This document shows positions 32,799-35,243 of a stretch of DNA of 35,243 bases, piece by piece. This stretch comes from Sphingobacteriales bacterium TSM_CSS (GTDB lineage Bacteria > Bacteroidota > Bacteroidia > Chitinophagales > UBA2359): assembly GCA_002212985.1 (NCBI GenBank), contig NBMY01000087.1, positions 1 to 35,243 of the forward strand. Reading direction: 5' to 3'. The translations under genes were made by a program, and so were the position numbers. The notes beneath the pieces were generated by a model. The model saw only the letters and a list, made by a program, of their open reading frames with translations. It made no database searches and was not told where the DNA came from. Each line of letters opens with the position of its first letter. Position 1 is the stretch's first letter.

Positions 32799-32829
32799 TT
32801 GCTTTTTTGAAAAGAATGGGTTATTTTTG
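32799..32829 (+). promoter_or_regulatory. Bacteroidota promoter (TTG, 20 bases, TATTTTTG) for the right-edge surface protein
   Basis: TTG at 32799-32801 and TATTTTTG at 32822-32829. The ATG at 32871 is about 40 bases downstream. It supports that ATG as the real start of the following gene, upstream of the C run. Confidence 0.65.
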
Positions 32830-32870
32830 TAAAAATGATTAATTTTGATAACCAAAAAATTAACAACACT

Positions 32871-35243
32871 ATGAAAACACAATACTTTTATGTAGATTCC
32901 TGCCCCCCCCTGCAGCAGTAGCGGCAGCGAGTGCAACAGCAAGATTTATAGCAAAGGTTTCTTTAAATACCTTAAACTCAAAATTAAATTAACAAGTATT
33001 ATGCTTTGTTTTGCAGGGATTGTTTTGAATGTTAACCCAATAATTTTAAAAGCAGAAGAGTTGCCTACATTTAATATTGATTTTACCCCTAATCCGGCTG
33101 ATGGAAGTGTTATTGAGGTAGAATTAAATCTTGAAACATTGAGCGGATATTTGCATAACGGTTGTTTGGTGAATATTGATATTAGCCTTTCTTTTTACTC
33201 AGAAGATTTTACATCATTAGAGGAGCAATTACTTCCTTTAACATTTTGGGGTAATGAATATGGTCCGGGCTTTAGCTTTTTAGTTCCAACTAACATGATG
33301 TATGAATACACTATAACTTCTTGTTCCAATGCCGCATGGGTTATAGCATGTATTGACTTTTACTATTCAGGAGGAGCATCTTGTAGCAATGACGCTTCGG
33401 ATTATCAATGTGCAGTTAGTTGGAACGGTGAACAACAAGATAATTTTGTATTTCAATTTATGGCAGAACCAGGGGCGGAACAGTGTACAGATTTTAATCC
33501 CATTGTCAATGCTGACTATATATTGCCGCTTGATGTAGATATTGTTTCAAGTATTTATGTTTGTGGATCGGGGCAACTATTATATGCAGTTCCTTATGGA
33601 GGTTGCCCACCCTACACCGTTGTTTGGGAAGATAATTTTGGAAATAACGTAAATTGGTTTGATGCCCCCGAAACGATATGGAACGCTAGTGCCCTGTCCG
33701 TTTTTCCATTTGCTGATATTATTACCGGAGTTATAGCAGCACAGATTGGCTCTTATCAGGTTGTTGTAACTGATGGAAACGGAAATACCGCATCTCAGGT
33801 TTATGCGGTTACAACAGATTTTTCAAACAGTTATGACTACACTGTTTCATACACAACTGAATGTACGGCAATAGTAACCATTACTCCCACTTTGGGCGAA
33901 CCACAAATTTCGGGTACTACTCTGCAAATTGTTCCCGAATATTTATATGGCAGTCCAATTTTGCCATCTTGCCAATGGCCTTGCACACTTACCAAAACAC
34001 TTACCGAATCCGGAACCTATTACATTGTTCTTATTGAAAACGACAATGAATATATATATTGCTATAATTGGGAAAGTTTTACACTTAATTTTGATGCACC
34101 AAATATACAACAACCCTACAACCAAACAATTTGCAGTGGAGATGCTATTACAGCCACTACAACGGCAAATGTCAGTCAATGGGAATGGTCAACCGGCTTG
34201 ATAACTACAGAAGCTGCCGAAACTACGTTTTTTCCCGCTGCTCCCGGTGCATACTCCGTAACACTAACCGATGCCAACGGCTGCACCGCCACCGCCGCTA
34301 CCACCGTTGCACTATTTGAACCACCCAACCCTCAAATAAATATGCTACCCGATATATGTACTGTTATGCTCACTGCCTCCGGCGGTACAACCTACCTATG
34401 GAGTACCGGTGAAACCACTCCCGATATTGTAGTTGCTACCCCCGGCATCTACTCCGTTACCGTTACCGATGCCAACGGCTGCACCGCACAAGCACAGTAC
34501 GAAGTTTTGGCAGATGATATTGCACCTGCCGATTTTGGCGGCAACTACACCGTAGGAGCTATGGCTACACCCTTAGACCAGCAAGATGCCGCCGGCAACG
34601 AAACCTGGGGCAGCGCAACCGCCAACCTCCGCCTTGCCGGCACCATTATAATACCCACTGGTAAAACCCTCACTATAAAAGAAACCAACCTATACATGGT
34701 AGGGCAAAACACTAAATTTATAGTAGAAAAAGGCGGCATACTGCGCATAGAAAACGCCACTTTGCAAGGCGATAACTGTGCCGATGATTTCTGGCAAGGC
34801 ATACAAGCACACGGTACACCTAATCTGCCGCATCAGATAGACCCTACCACCGCCGACCCCAATACCATGTACGACCCCAATACCGGAATGGTTTATCTTG
34901 AAAATGCCACAATTAAACAGGCTAAAATTGCCGTTGCCAATGCTGCGGTTGATTTTACTGCCATACCAATAAGCAACATTTACGCCAATACCGGCGGTAT
35001 GGTCATAGCCCGCAATTCAAATTTTGAAAACAACGAAATAGGGCTGTACTTCTTTGCTTTTAAACCCCGAAACCACAGCCTCATCACCGGTTGCCGATTT
35101 GAAGCCAACGCTTTGTTTCCGGGCAATTTTGATATATTTGGCGAACAAATAGGTATTGTGCAAATGCGCGGCTTTTTCAAATATCCTCTTACCGAAAACA
35201 CCTTTATACACAACCTTACAGGTACGCCCATACACCGGCGCGG
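32871..35243 (+). CDS. Large secreted SprB-like-repeat / beta-helix protein, interrupted by a C8 tract near its start (partial, runs off right edge)
   Basis: From ATG 32871 the frame reads MKTQYFYVDSCPPLQQ and stops at TAG 32919-32921. The frame that is open from 32896 to the window end reads CSSSGSECNSKIYSKGFFKY, LKLKIKLTSIMLCFAGIVLN and onward, with no ATG until 33001. Removing one C from the C8 run (32903-32910) joins both, giving a leader with CPPC, then a lysine-rich signal peptide, then the ectodomain. The ectodomain has a poorly recognised AT-rich part (33060-34100). Two repeats follow (WEWSTGLITTEAAETTFF, GAYSVTLTDANGCTA; YLWSTGETTPDIVVATPG, IYSVTVTDANGCTA), then a parallel beta-helix-like region (KFIVEKGGILRIENATLQG, MVYLENATIKQAKIAVANAA). 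A T9SS sorting domain would be expected beyond the edge. Start at 33001 would give a poor, lysine-less signal. Confidence 0.8.
32903..32910 (+). repeat. Homopolymeric C8 tract in the start of a surface-protein gene
   Basis: Eight consecutive C within codons 11-14. The tract length decides whether ATG 32871 is in frame with the rest: C7 is in frame, C8 as given is out of frame. Confidence 0.95.

Larger units (their letters stand above)
32394..32870. other. Intergenic region with gene fragments
   Basis: About 480 bases between purQ and the last gene. On the plus strand, 32478-32564 reads like a protein tail (FGSHSFTLGQDVQQDVLMKL, then ELTNSNTI and stop) without a start, probably a remnant. On the minus strand a 49-codon frame is listed separately. 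The right end carries the promoter of the last gene. Confidence 0.4.

Noticed and set aside
33929..34201. 90-codon plus-strand frame within the right-edge gene
   Set aside because: Out of frame with the long open frame that carries recognisable repeats; a shadow.

Overview
The window comes from a member of the Bacteroidota in a gliding, type IX secretion system (T9SS) lineage. The evidence is GldC, several large secreted PKD/Ig-like proteins with T9SS C-terminal sorting domains (type A and the gliding-associated type B), DUF5777, DUF1573 and YceI family proteins, and Bacteroidota-type promoter elements (TTG, 18-20 bases, TAnnTTTG) ahead of several genes. Nothing in the sequence allows a confident genus call.

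Layout. Bases 1-391 (-) hold the N-terminal part of a MoxR-type AAA ATPase. Bases 599-4749 (+) carry the two halves of an HdrC/HdrB-like iron-sulfur electron-transfer system, separated by a secreted PKD/dockerin-like/cohesin-like T9SS protein. Bases 4808-7239 (-) form an envelope module: c-type cytochrome lipoprotein, OB-fold protein, YceI protein and DUF5777 outer-membrane protein. Bases 7278-9013 (-) hold decayed T9SS-type genes around a small DUF2892 membrane protein gene. Next come an S41 protease (-), gldC, thioredoxin, a DUF58 protein, two unrecognised proteins, a patatin-like phospholipase (-), a 914-residue type-B T9SS adhesin-like protein and an SDR-family protein. Bases 19535-20564 contain only a badly decayed 3'-5' exonuclease gene and a doubtful short frame. 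A DUF1573 lipoprotein (-) and a nicotinamidase-like hydrolase follow.

Bases 22666-25888 (+) encode a von Willebrand A protein, a PP2C-type phosphatase and a protein kinase with a C-terminal repeat domain. This is the TerY-P triad gene set (compare E. coli yegL-yegK-yegI). Thymidine kinase lies convergent to it. Then come a Pro/Glu-rich cytoplasmic protein, a PKD-like repeat protein lacking a sorting domain, the pseudouridine synthase TruC, an intergenic palindromic repeat, and a purQ-purH operon (-).

The right edge is the start of another very large secreted protein (from 32871, open at the window end). Its initiation codon and good promoter are separated from the main reading frame by a run of eight C. 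Seven C would join the leader, signal peptide and ectodomain in one frame. This looks like a phase-variable switch, or else a homopolymer sequence error, and is the most interesting single observation here.

Functionally the window mixes housekeeping genes (purH, purQ, tdk, trxA, truC) with envelope, secretion and gliding genes and a phospho-signalling triad. No tRNA, rRNA, CRISPR array or transposase was seen.
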